Shown piece by piece: positions 15,814 to 22,624 of a stretch of DNA of 22,624 bases. Position 1 is the stretch's first letter. The number at the start of each line of letters is the position of its first letter. The stretch is from CAZKUN01 sp964555935 (GTDB lineage: Bacteria; Armatimonadota; Zipacnadia; Zipacnadales; VGFC01): positions 1 through 22,624 of the forward strand of contig CAZKUN010000148.1 of assembly GCA_964555935.1 (NCBI GenBank), given 5' to 3'. The translations under genes were made by a program, and so were the position numbers. Below the pieces are notes generated by a model. That model made no database searches. It was given only the letters and a program-made list of their open reading frames with translations, and was not told the origin of the DNA.

Positions 15814-17742
15814 ATGCAGCCAAGCGACACCACCAAAACCAGCCCCTCGCGCGCACAACGCGTCACGTTCCGCGCGATACTCCTTGGCGCGTTGCTCATA
15901 CCGCCAAACTGCTGGTTCGTGCTGCATGGCTACTTCTTCGGGAATTCGCGTCCCACCACCGTTTCGCTATTCTTCAACGTGGTGGTGACCCTCCTCATCC
16001 TGGGTTTCATCAACCGATTCGTCGCTCGGCGGATGCCGGGCAAGGAGCTACTCGCCGGCGAGCTAGTCACGATCTACGCAATGCTGTCCGTCTCATCAGC
16101 GCTCTGCGGGCTCGATCAGATCCAGACCCTCGCGCCGGTGGTCGCCTATCCTCACCACCACGCCACGCCCGAGAACGACTGGCAGCACCTCTTCCTGAAG
16201 GACATGCCCGTCTGGCTCGCCGTCACCGATGTGGATACGCTTGACGCGTATTACGACTCTCGCCAGAGCATGTTCGCGACCGGCATGTGGCGCGGTTGGC
16301 TCGCGCCGGCGGGCGCTTGGTCGGCCTTCACCTTCGCGCTGATGATGGTGATGCTCTGCATCAACACGCTCTTCCGCAAGCAGTGGACCGAGGAGGCGAA
16401 GCTCAGCTTCCCGGTCGTGCAGCTCCCGCTTGAGATGTCAAAGCCCGACGCGCCAATCTACCGCAACGCCCTCCTGTGGATCGGCTTCTTGGTCGCGTTC
16501 TCGCTCGACATAATTCGCGGGCTGCACATCCTGTATCCGTCGGTGCCGGATCTGTGGGGCTCTGTCTACCAGCACGACCTCGGCACGATGGTGAAGGAGG
16601 CCCCCTGGAACGCCATCGGCTGGACGCCGTTGGCGGTGCTTCCGTTCGGCATCGGCCTGGCGTTCCTGATACCCCAGGACCTCGCGTTCAGTTGCTGGTT
16701 CTTCTACGGACTGTGGAAGGTTGTCCGCATCATCACCGTCGCCGCCGGATGGGGCGACATTCCTCGAGCGCCGTGGATCGACGAGCAATCATTCGGCGCG
16801 TACGCCGCCCTCGCCGCCTTCTGCCTCTACGCGAGTCGCAAGCACGTGGCATCAGCCATCCGGGCTGCGATCAACCGCGCCGACTTCGACGATACGGGCG
16901 AGCCGATGCCCTACGCCTGGGCGGTCTACGGCGCCGCGCTCGGGACGGTCTTTCTCGTCGTCTGGTGCGTGGCCGCCGGGATGACGCCGCTGTTTGCCAT
17001 CGCTTTCATCGCCGGCTACATCGGCATCTCGATCGCGGTCTCGCGCATCCGCGCCGAGCTTGGCAGCCCCGTCCATGACCTCCACAAGATCGGCCCCGAG
17101 GTGATTCTTGCCGAGTCTTTCGCCCCGCCGCGCGTCGGCAAAGGCAACCTCGTGATGTTCAGCTTCTTCTGGTCGATCACCCGCGCCCATCGCAGCCACC
17201 CGATGCCCCACCAGCTCGAGGGCATGAAACTCGGCGAGCAGACCGGCACCCCCCAACGTGGGCTGTCGATAGCGATGGTCATCGCCACGGTGTTCGGAAT
17301 TGCGTTGGGCTGGGTCTTCTTGGTTGAGATGGGTCACCGTTGGGGCGGCACGCGGATTAGCGGCAAGGGTTGGGAGGCCTTCAGCCGGCTTGACGGCTGG
17401 CTCCGTCGTGACGCGGACATGAACTGGTACACCATCGCCGGCGTGTTGGCGGGCTATGCCTTCACCACCGGCCTGGCGATCATGCGCTCGCGCTTCGCCT
17501 GGTGGCCGTTCCACCCAGCCGGCTTCGCGGTATCCGGCTCGTGGTCGATGGCGCTCTTCGCGCCCAGTATCTTCGTCGCGTGGGTGCTGAAGGCCATCAT
17601 CCTGCGCTACAAGGGCATGACATCATACAAGCCCGCCACGTTCTTCTTCTACGGGCTGATCCTCGGCGAGTTCGTCGCCGGAGCATGGTGGGGCGTTCTC
17701 GGCAATCTCATCCAGCGCCCCATGTACAACTTCCTCCCCTAG
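15814..17742 (+). CDS. Polytopic membrane protein, DUF6785/OPT-like transporter candidate
   Basis: A 642-residue protein with roughly 14 hydrophobic segments, from GALLIPPNCWFVLHGYFF near the N terminus to FFFYGLILGEFVAGAWW near the end. The sequence (IPPNCWF, TTVSLFFNVVVTLL, PGKELLAGELVTIYAML, IPQDLAFSCWFFY) fits the large uncharacterised DUF6785-type family of Planctomycetota and relatives, which resembles oligopeptide transporters. That assignment is from memory of the pattern. The ATG at 15814 has no good Shine-Dalgarno; a stronger GAGGTAAC-ATG at 15788 is out of frame. It could move a substrate used by the sugar enzymes downstream, but this is inference from position. Confidence 0.75.
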   Translation: MQPSDTTKTSPSRAQRVTFRAILLGALLIPPNCWFVLHGYFFGNSRPTTVSLFFNVVVTLLILGFINRFVARRMPGKELLAGELVTIYAMLSVSSALCGLDQIQTLAPVVAYPHHHATPENDWQHLFLKDMPVWLAVTDVDTLDAYYDSRQSMFATGMWRGWLAPAGAWSAFTFALMMVMLCINTLFRKQWTEEAKLSFPVVQLPLEMSKPDAPIYRNALLWIGFLVAFSLDIIRGLHILYPSVPDLWGSVYQHDLGTMVKEAPWNAIGWTPLAVLPFGIGLAFLIPQDLAFSCWFFYGLWKVVRIITVAAGWGDIPRAPWIDEQSFGAYAALAAFCLYASRKHVASAIRAAINRADFDDTGEPMPYAWAVYGAALGTVFLVVWCVAAGMTPLFAIAFIAGYIGISIAVSRIRAELGSPVHDLHKIGPEVILAESFAPPRVGKGNLVMFSFFWSITRAHRSHPMPHQLEGMKLGEQTGTPQRGLSIAMVIATVFGIALGWVFLVEMGHRWGGTRISGKGWEAFSRLDGWLRRDADMNWYTIAGVLAGYAFTTGLAIMRSRFAWWPFHPAGFAVSGSWSMALFAPSIFVAWVLKAIILRYKGMTSYKPATFFFYGLILGEFVAGAWWGVLGNLIQRPMYNFLP

Positions 17743-17747
17743 CCGTC

Positions 17748-17801
17748 CGTGGCGCAGAGCCGAACAGGCCATCTCCCGTGGCGCAGGCATTCTTGCCTGC
17801 G
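17748..17801 (+). repeat. REP-like palindrome and short duplication in the gap before the aminotransferase
   Basis: CGCAGGCA (17782-17789) and TGCCTGCG (17794-17801) form an 8-bp hairpin with a 4-base loop. The 11-base sequence CCGTGGCGCAG occurs twice, near 17748 and just before the hairpin. The form is that of an interspersed palindromic element; no T tract follows, so a terminator role is doubtful. Confidence 0.5.
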
Positions 17802-17885
17802 GCCGTTGACCGTCCCCCGCAGGTCGCCCGCCCCCTCCCGCCGAACCGGCCCGTGTCGGCATAACGCACCTTGGAGGTGACGAAC

Positions 17886-19154
17886 GTGTCTGAGCTTCTA
17901 GCCATCGACGGTGGCACACCCGTCCGAACGGATCCCTTTCCCGCCTGGCCGCACTTTGATGAAGACACGATTCAGCACGCCATGCAGCCCTTGCGAGAGG
18001 GTAAGCCGAACTACTGGACAGGTCCCCGCGGCGTTGAATTCCAGGACAAGTTCGCCGCGTTCTGCGGCGCGAAGCACGGCGTCGCGGTCAACAGTGGCAC
18101 CAGCGCCCTCCACGTTGCTTGCGGCGCTCTAGGGCTCGGCCCGGGCGACGAAGTCATCACTCCCGCCTACACGTTCATCGCGAGCGCGATGTGCGTCATT
18201 CAGCAGAATGCCGTGCCGGTGTTCGCTGATATCGACGCCGACATCCACAACATCTCGCCCGACGATGTCCGCTCCAAGATCACGCCCCAGACGAAGGCGA
18301 TCATCGCGGTCCACATGTACGGTCACCCGGCGGACATGGGACCGATCATGGAGATCGCCGAGGAGCACAACCTCGCCGTGATCGAGGACTGCGCCCAGGC
18401 CCACGGCGCCGTCTACAAGGGCAAGCGTGTTGGCTCCATCGGCCACATCAACGCCTTCAGTTTCTGCCAGGACAAGATTTTTACAACCGGCGGCGAGGGC
18501 GGGTTCGTGACCACCGACTCCGACGACCTCGCCGGCGCCGCGCGCTGCTTCAAGGACCACGGCTTCTGGGAGGAAGAGCGCCGCGGGCTGCTCGACATGG
18601 AGGCGCTCTACCTCTACATCCATCACTCGATCGGGTTCAACTACCGAATGACCGAGATGCAATCGGCCATCGGCATTTCAGCGCTCGCGCAGTTGGAATC
18701 GTGGAATCTCCCCCGCCGCGCGGCCAACGCCGACGCCATCACCGGCGAGATCGCCGGCTTGCCCGGCGTGACCCCGCCCGTCGTCCGCGACGGATGCACG
18801 CATGCCTGGTACAAGTACCCTATCACCCTCAACCTCGACCAACTGACTTGCGACCGCGATCAGTTCGTCCTGGCCTGTCGCGCCGAGGGCTACGGAGGGA
18901 CCGCCATCGGCGACTGGCCGGAGAACTACCTTGAGGATGTCTTCACGAAGCACGGCGGCTATGGCCCGACGGGTTGCCCCTTCACCTGCCCGCACAACGA
19001 GCGGGTGATCGACTACAGCCAGGTCCGCTGCGAAACCGCCGCCGAGGTCGGCGCGCGGACGCTGAAGCTGCAGGTCCATCCGACCATGCAAACCGACGAC
19101 GCCAAGGACATCGGCCGGATCATCCGCAAGGTCGCCGAGGCCTACGCCAAGTAG
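17886..19154 (+). CDS. DegT/DnrJ/EryC1/StrS family PLP aminotransferase
   Basis: A 422-residue PLP enzyme that typically aminates a keto-sugar or keto-cyclitol. NSGTSAL (69-75) binds the PLP phosphate, Asp168 in IEDCAQAHGA contacts the pyridine nitrogen, and Lys197 in SFCQDKIFTTGGEGG is the Schiff-base lysine. The N terminus (LLAIDGGTPVR) is typical of the subgroup near glutamine:scyllo-inosose aminotransferases. The start is GTG at 17886, since GGAGGTGA (17873-17880) is five bases upstream; the longer frame from 17871 would include the ribosome-binding site. It is followed after 21 bases by an oxidoreductase gene, and pairing a dehydrogenase with an aminotransferase fits amino-sugar or amino-cyclitol synthesis. 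Confidence 0.93.
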   Translation: MSELLAIDGGTPVRTDPFPAWPHFDEDTIQHAMQPLREGKPNYWTGPRGVEFQDKFAAFCGAKHGVAVNSGTSALHVACGALGLGPGDEVITPAYTFIASAMCVIQQNAVPVFADIDADIHNISPDDVRSKITPQTKAIIAVHMYGHPADMGPIMEIAEEHNLAVIEDCAQAHGAVYKGKRVGSIGHINAFSFCQDKIFTTGGEGGFVTTDSDDLAGAARCFKDHGFWEEERRGLLDMEALYLYIHHSIGFNYRMTEMQSAIGISALAQLESWNLPRRAANADAITGEIAGLPGVTPPVVRDGCTHAWYKYPITLNLDQLTCDRDQFVLACRAEGYGGTAIGDWPENYLEDVFTKHGGYGPTGCPFTCPHNERVIDYSQVRCETAAEVGARTLKLQVHPTMQTDDAKDIGRIIRKVAEAYAK

Positions 19155-19175
19155 GTCGCGATTGGAGGCAGCACT

Positions 19176-20216
19176 ATGTCCGTGAGATGGGGCGTCATTG
19201 GCGCCGGTGGAATTGCCGACCGTCGGACCATTCCGGAGGGGATTGTCCCCGCAACCAACGCGGAGTTGGTCGCGGTCTGCGACCAGCCTGATGTTGTCGA
19301 GGAGGTCGCGCGGAAGTATGACGTCCGCGGACATGCCCAAGCCCGCGATCTGATCGCCTGCGACGACGTCGACGCGATCTACATCGCCTCGCCGACGCAG
19401 CTCCACCGCGACCACGCGGCGAGGGCGGCCGAGGCGGGCAAGCACGTGCTCTGCGAGAAGCCGCTCGGACGGACAGTCGCTGAGTGCGACGAGATCGTGG
19501 ATGCGTGCAAGAGCGCCGGCGTGACGCTCGGCGTCAACTTCATGATGCGGTTCCATGCCTGCCATGCTCGGCTCGCGGAGATGGTCGTGGCCGGCGATGT
19601 CGGCACGCGTGTCTTCGGTCGCGCCGAACTGACGTGCTGGTATCCGGCGATCCCCGGTGCCTTCCGCCAGGATCCCGAACTCGGTGGCGGCGGCGCGTTT
19701 GCTGATATGGGGAACCACTGCATCGACGTGCTGGAGATGTTCCTCGGCCGCACCGTGTCGGTTCAGGGGGCCACGGCGAACCTGGTCCAGGACTACGCCG
19801 CCGAAGACACCTCCGCTTGCCTGCTGACCTTCGAGTCCGGCGCGCTGGGCGTGATCGACTCGCTGTTCAACGTCCCCGATGACGCGGCGCGCAATATGCT
19901 TGAGATCTACGGATCGCGAGGCAGCGTGGTTTCCTCGGGGACCATCGGCCAGGATTCCAGCGGGGTGCTGCGGACGATCCTGGAGAAGGAAGATCGTGCT
20001 TACGACGCCGCTCAAATCCGTGACGAGGGCGCAACGGAGCAACTCATCGAGCCCGAGCCGGTCAACATCTACCAGGCCCATATCGAGGCATTCAGCCAGG
20101 CAGTGGTAGACGGCACCGATCCACCTGTGACGGGCGAGGACGGAGTCTGGAATCACCGCGTTGTGGAAGCCGTGTACGAGTCGGCCCGAAACGGCCGGCG
20201 CGTAGAGCTAGGTTAG
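19176..20216 (+). CDS. Gfo/Idh/MocA family NAD(P)-dependent oxidoreductase
   Basis: A 346-residue oxidoreductase. The Rossmann motif is GVIGAGGIADRR (residues 6-17), the family CEKP motif is at 93-96, and DMGNHCIDVLEM in the C-terminal domain carries the likely catalytic His. GGAGG seven bases before the ATG makes the start clear. It sits between the aminotransferase (21 bases upstream) and the PHP-type gene (6 bases downstream), so the three are almost certainly one operon. The likely role is oxidation of a sugar or inositol to the keto form that the aminotransferase uses; that is inference from the pairing. Confidence 0.94.
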   Translation: MSVRWGVIGAGGIADRRTIPEGIVPATNAELVAVCDQPDVVEEVARKYDVRGHAQARDLIACDDVDAIYIASPTQLHRDHAARAAEAGKHVLCEKPLGRTVAECDEIVDACKSAGVTLGVNFMMRFHACHARLAEMVVAGDVGTRVFGRAELTCWYPAIPGAFRQDPELGGGGAFADMGNHCIDVLEMFLGRTVSVQGATANLVQDYAAEDTSACLLTFESGALGVIDSLFNVPDDAARNMLEIYGSRGSVVSSGTIGQDSSGVLRTILEKEDRAYDAAQIRDEGATEQLIEPEPVNIYQAHIEAFSQAVVDGTDPPVTGEDGVWNHRVVEAVYESARNGRRVELG

Positions 20217-20222
20217 CCACAG

Positions 20223-21617
20223 ATGATCGACGCTCTCTCTGAACGCATCCTGAATCTCGAGGCGCCTGGGGGCCCCCTCACGCGCCTTTCTGTTGTCGCG
20301 CCCTCAATCGTGGCGCCCGGCGAACCCTTCGCGCTGAGGCTCGCCGCTCTCGATGCAAATGGCTACCCATCGATCGAATGCGACGCCGCTGCGCGGGCGG
20401 ATGTCGGCGTACTCGCCTTCACCACCGGCCGACCCGCCGTTGGGTCGCTCGACGGGTCCGCGCTCACCGACGAGGGCCTCTACCGCATCCCAGTTTCGTT
20501 GGATGGCAAGGCCTTTCTCAGTAATCCCATTCGTTGCCGCGCTAACCCAACCCATCGCATCTTCTGGGGCGATCCTCACGTCCACACGGTGCTCAGCGAT
20601 TGCCACCCGGGCCGCTGCCGCTCGCTCGATTTCTGCTTCGTCTGCGCGCGGCATGTCACGGGCCTGGACTGGGTCTGCGCCGCGGATCACGTCTCCAACG
20701 GTCGGACGAGCCCGGGCAAGTGGCGCGCCCAGTGCGAGGCGGCCAAGCTCTTTGACGACCCGCCGAGGTTCGCTACGATTCTGGGCTTTGAGGCCTCGCT
20801 GAAGGGCGGCTGCGGGGGAGACAACAACATCTACTTCGCCGGCGAAGCCGAGACCTATGCCGACGCGTATGACGACGGCGACGTCCGCACGCTCGCGCAG
20901 AAACTCGCCGGGCAGGATTCTCTCATCGTCCCGCACCACACCACTCGCGCCGGCAAGCATGGCGAGCTGGCTGACCAACAGTATCTCGGCCGGGACCTGA
21001 TGCCCGCGATCGAGATCCACTCCAAGTGGGGCACGAGCGAGTACCGCGACAACCCCAACGCCCTTCACGATATCCATCCCGGTCCGAGTTACGCTCAAGA
21101 CTTCCTCGCCCGTGGCATGGCCTTCGGTTTCATCGCCGGCACGGACACGCACGCCACGATGCCCAGCGGCTACGGTGAGGACTCGCCTCACATCGATCGC
21201 CTTCCCGGCATCACGGCCGTCCTTGCGCCGAACAATCGCCGGGGCGACCTCCACCAGGGCCTCCGCGCGCGGAGCTGCTACGGCACCAGCGCGGAGCGAA
21301 TCCTGATCGAGTGCGATCTGCCGATGGGCGCCGAAGTGGCGTGGCCTGACCCCAATAGGCCCCGCGCAATCAGCGCGTCGATTGCCGCGGAATCCGACGT
21401 CCTCCGGGTCGACGTCGTGCGCAACGGTCGCGATGTCTACTCGCTATCCGGAACTGACTGGCAGGCAACCGTCGACTGGACCGATGAGGAGCCCCTGTCA
21501 GACGTTGCCCTCGAACCAGCGGGGGCCTTCTCACGCCCATTTGCCTACTACTACCTTCGCGTGACCTGCGCGTCCGGAGCCCAAGGCTGGACCCGCCCCA
21601 CCTGGCTGACCATCTGA
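20223..21617 (+). CDS. PHP-domain metallohydrolase-like protein (DUF3604-like)
   Basis: A 464-residue protein. An N-terminal beta domain (about 1-110) is followed by a PHP-type metal site: His119 and His121 (WGDPHVHT), Asp155-His156 (CAADHVSN), Glu190, His238-His239 (VPHHTT), His266 (IEIHSKWG) and Asp308-x-His310 (GTDTH). These are the usual ligands of a di- or trinuclear metal centre, so hydrolysis of a phosphoester is likely. A further beta domain closes the protein. No signal peptide is visible, so it is probably cytoplasmic. It follows the oxidoreductase by 6 bases, lacks an obvious Shine-Dalgarno and may be translated by coupling. The substrate is unknown. Confidence 0.85.
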   Translation: MIDALSERILNLEAPGGPLTRLSVVAPSIVAPGEPFALRLAALDANGYPSIECDAAARADVGVLAFTTGRPAVGSLDGSALTDEGLYRIPVSLDGKAFLSNPIRCRANPTHRIFWGDPHVHTVLSDCHPGRCRSLDFCFVCARHVTGLDWVCAADHVSNGRTSPGKWRAQCEAAKLFDDPPRFATILGFEASLKGGCGGDNNIYFAGEAETYADAYDDGDVRTLAQKLAGQDSLIVPHHTTRAGKHGELADQQYLGRDLMPAIEIHSKWGTSEYRDNPNALHDIHPGPSYAQDFLARGMAFGFIAGTDTHATMPSGYGEDSPHIDRLPGITAVLAPNNRRGDLHQGLRARSCYGTSAERILIECDLPMGAEVAWPDPNRPRAISASIAAESDVLRVDVVRNGRDVYSLSGTDWQATVDWTDEEPLSDVALEPAGAFSRPFAYYYLRVTCASGAQGWTRPTWLTI

Positions 21618-21623
21618 CGCGAA

Positions 21624-21651
21624 ACGCCCCGAGCCGATCGGCCCGGGGCGT
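21624..21651. terminator. Hairpin terminator between convergent genes
   Basis: ACGCCCCG (21624-21631) pairs with CGGGGCGT (21644-21651), with a GCC/GGC inner pairing. It lies just after the 20223-21617 stop and 28 bases beyond the minus-strand stop at 21679. On the minus strand TTT follows the stem; on the plus strand there is no T tract. Confidence 0.6.
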
Positions 21652-21678
21652 GAGTGCGTCTACTGGCTGCCGCGTTGT

Positions 21679-22488
21679 TCACGGGGTTCTGAGCACGAAT
21701 GACACCAGCAACATCAGCATCAGAAGCGACCCCAACTGCGGTCCGAGCAGCATGTCGAGCTTCCCGTTCAGGCCCGTCCCCATGATACCGTACAGCACCA
21801 GCGCGGCGGCAAGGAATATCGCCGGGTTGCCGATGCCCGTGGCCGCCGACCCCAGGAAGGCGTCGAAGATCGTCCCCGCGTGGTCGCCCGTGTCATTGTT
21901 CCGCGCGTTCTGCGCCAAGCCCAGCAACGCCGAATTGCCAAGTCCGGGCAGCATCAGCGCGAGCAAGGCAAAGAAGATCCACATCCCCCGGATGTCCCCG
22001 ATCGGGAGCGATCCAAGATTGCTCTCGGTGCGGTCCGTGGCGCCGTTGAGCAGCGCCAGCGTCATCACGGGCGCAAGCCCCACGAAAAGAAGCGACCCGC
22101 CCAGCCCTGCCAGGAACGGTACCATATCTGCGTGGACGCTGCCGCGCAGTTCGTTCTGGCTGGCCTGCAGTATCAGCACGAAAATCGCCGCCATGATCAG
22201 GTTCAGCGAGTTCATCCATCCCAAGAGAATCGCCTGATCCGGGCTCAGGGCATTGAACGCCTGGTTGTGCAGGACGCCAAGGTCGTTTCTGGCGCCTAGC
22301 ACCGCAGCTAGCAGGTTGTTGTTCCGGCCCAGTCCACTGCTTCCACCACAACCCTCCAGCAACGCGGCCATCGCCGTGAGTCCCGTCATGGCGATCCCGA
22401 CCTTCTTGAGAAACTGCCGTCGTCCCACGCCCGTGTCAGCATCATCATCCACTTCAGCCGGCATGACTAGCTCAAGCTCGTCTCCCAT
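21679..22488 (-). CDS. Membrane protein with Tat/lipoprotein-like N terminus
   Basis: A 269-residue protein I do not recognise. After an acidic lead of about 21 residues comes GRRQFLKK (23-30), matching the twin-arginine consensus RRxFLK. A hydrophobic stretch follows, then LEGC with Cys47 in a lipobox-like setting. The rest has five further hydrophobic segments, at about 86-107, 122-148, 168-190, 216-237 and 247-266. A Tat or lipoprotein signal is unusual in front of a many-pass membrane domain. The ATG at 22488 is preceded by GGGGGTG. The 135 bases beyond it to the window end show no convincing promoter or gene. Confidence 0.7.
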   Translation of the reverse strand: MGDELELVMPAEVDDDADTGVGRRQFLKKVGIAMTGLTAMAALLEGCGGSSGLGRNNNLLAAVLGARNDLGVLHNQAFNALSPDQAILLGWMNSLNLIMAAIFVLILQASQNELRGSVHADMVPFLAGLGGSLLFVGLAPVMTLALLNGATDRTESNLGSLPIGDIRGMWIFFALLALMLPGLGNSALLGLAQNARNNDTGDHAGTIFDAFLGSAATGIGNPAIFLAAALVLYGIMGTGLNGKLDMLLGPQLGSLLMLMLLVSFVLRTP

Positions 22489-22624
22489 GGTGACACCCCC
22501 GAAAATGATGGTCGCGACATCTCGGCGCCCCGGTCATCGGACGCCACGCGCTATTGTGGACACCGAACTCTTAACCCGCATTGCCCATATGAGCAGGGAG
22601 GTTTTCGGTAGAGGTGCCAAGAAA

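Noticed and set aside
18678..20156. A 492-codon open frame on the minus strand opposite the aminotransferase and oxidoreductase genes
   Set aside because: It is antisense to clearly conserved enzymes, has no recognisable domain, and its long Val/Asp/Arg-rich composition is what GC-rich coding DNA gives in that antisense frame.
20304..21254. A 316-codon minus-strand open frame opposite the PHP-type gene
   Set aside because: The plus strand carries a full set of metal-ligand motifs; the antisense frame shows none.
1..22624. CRISPR array or transposon with terminal inverted repeats
   Set aside because: No regularly spaced direct repeats and no transposase gene were seen; the only mobility gene is the broken recombinase.

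Overview
The window is GC-rich bacterial DNA, probably from an uncultivated environmental lineage. A DUF1844-type protein, two Gfo/Idh/MocA oxidoreductases, a DUF6785-like membrane protein, several unusual secreted proteins and bacterial tRNA genes with encoded CCA ends would fit Planctomycetota, Armatimonadota or a neighbouring phylum. This placement is inference from gene content, and nothing here fixes the phylum.

Layout, left to right. Positions 1-937 hold a broken tyrosine recombinase (minus strand) beside a five-gene tRNA cluster (Lys-Glu-Val, then Phe-Thr, 1195-1667) that is read from a near-consensus promoter. Next come a small four-segment membrane protein with its own promoter and a strong terminator, and aspS (aspartyl-tRNA synthetase, apparently the non-discriminating type). 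A bidirectional terminator (4442-4479) separates aspS from a minus-strand operon of exported proteins (4496-9285). These are an alpha/alpha-barrel plus beta-propeller protein (split by a one-base frameshift in a run of seven C), a carbohydrate-binding-module-like protein, and a protein with two copies of a BtrH/C39-like papain fold. The three are joined by ATGA stop/start overlaps.

From 9516 a plus-strand operon encodes two prohibitin-like SPFH membrane proteins, an RNA 3'-phosphate cyclase (RtcA) and a DUF1844 protein, with overlaps or very short gaps between them. A 200-bp stretch rich in inverted repeats follows, then a Rhizobium etli-type L-asparaginase and a Gfo/Idh/MocA oxidoreductase. 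A minus-strand membrane-anchored protein is divergent from a many-pass DUF6785-like transporter candidate. After a REP-like palindrome come a DegT-type sugar aminotransferase, a second Gfo/Idh/MocA oxidoreductase and a PHP-type metallo-phosphoesterase-like protein, probably one operon for sugar or cyclitol metabolism. The last gene (minus strand, 21679-22488) encodes a membrane protein with a Tat/lipoprotein-like N terminus.

The two most interesting units are the coupled SPFH-SPFH-RtcA-DUF1844 cluster, which suggests RNA end processing linked to a membrane scaffold, and the coupled exported operon containing a duplicated BtrH/C39-like protein whose first copy has apparently lost its catalytic Cys and His.
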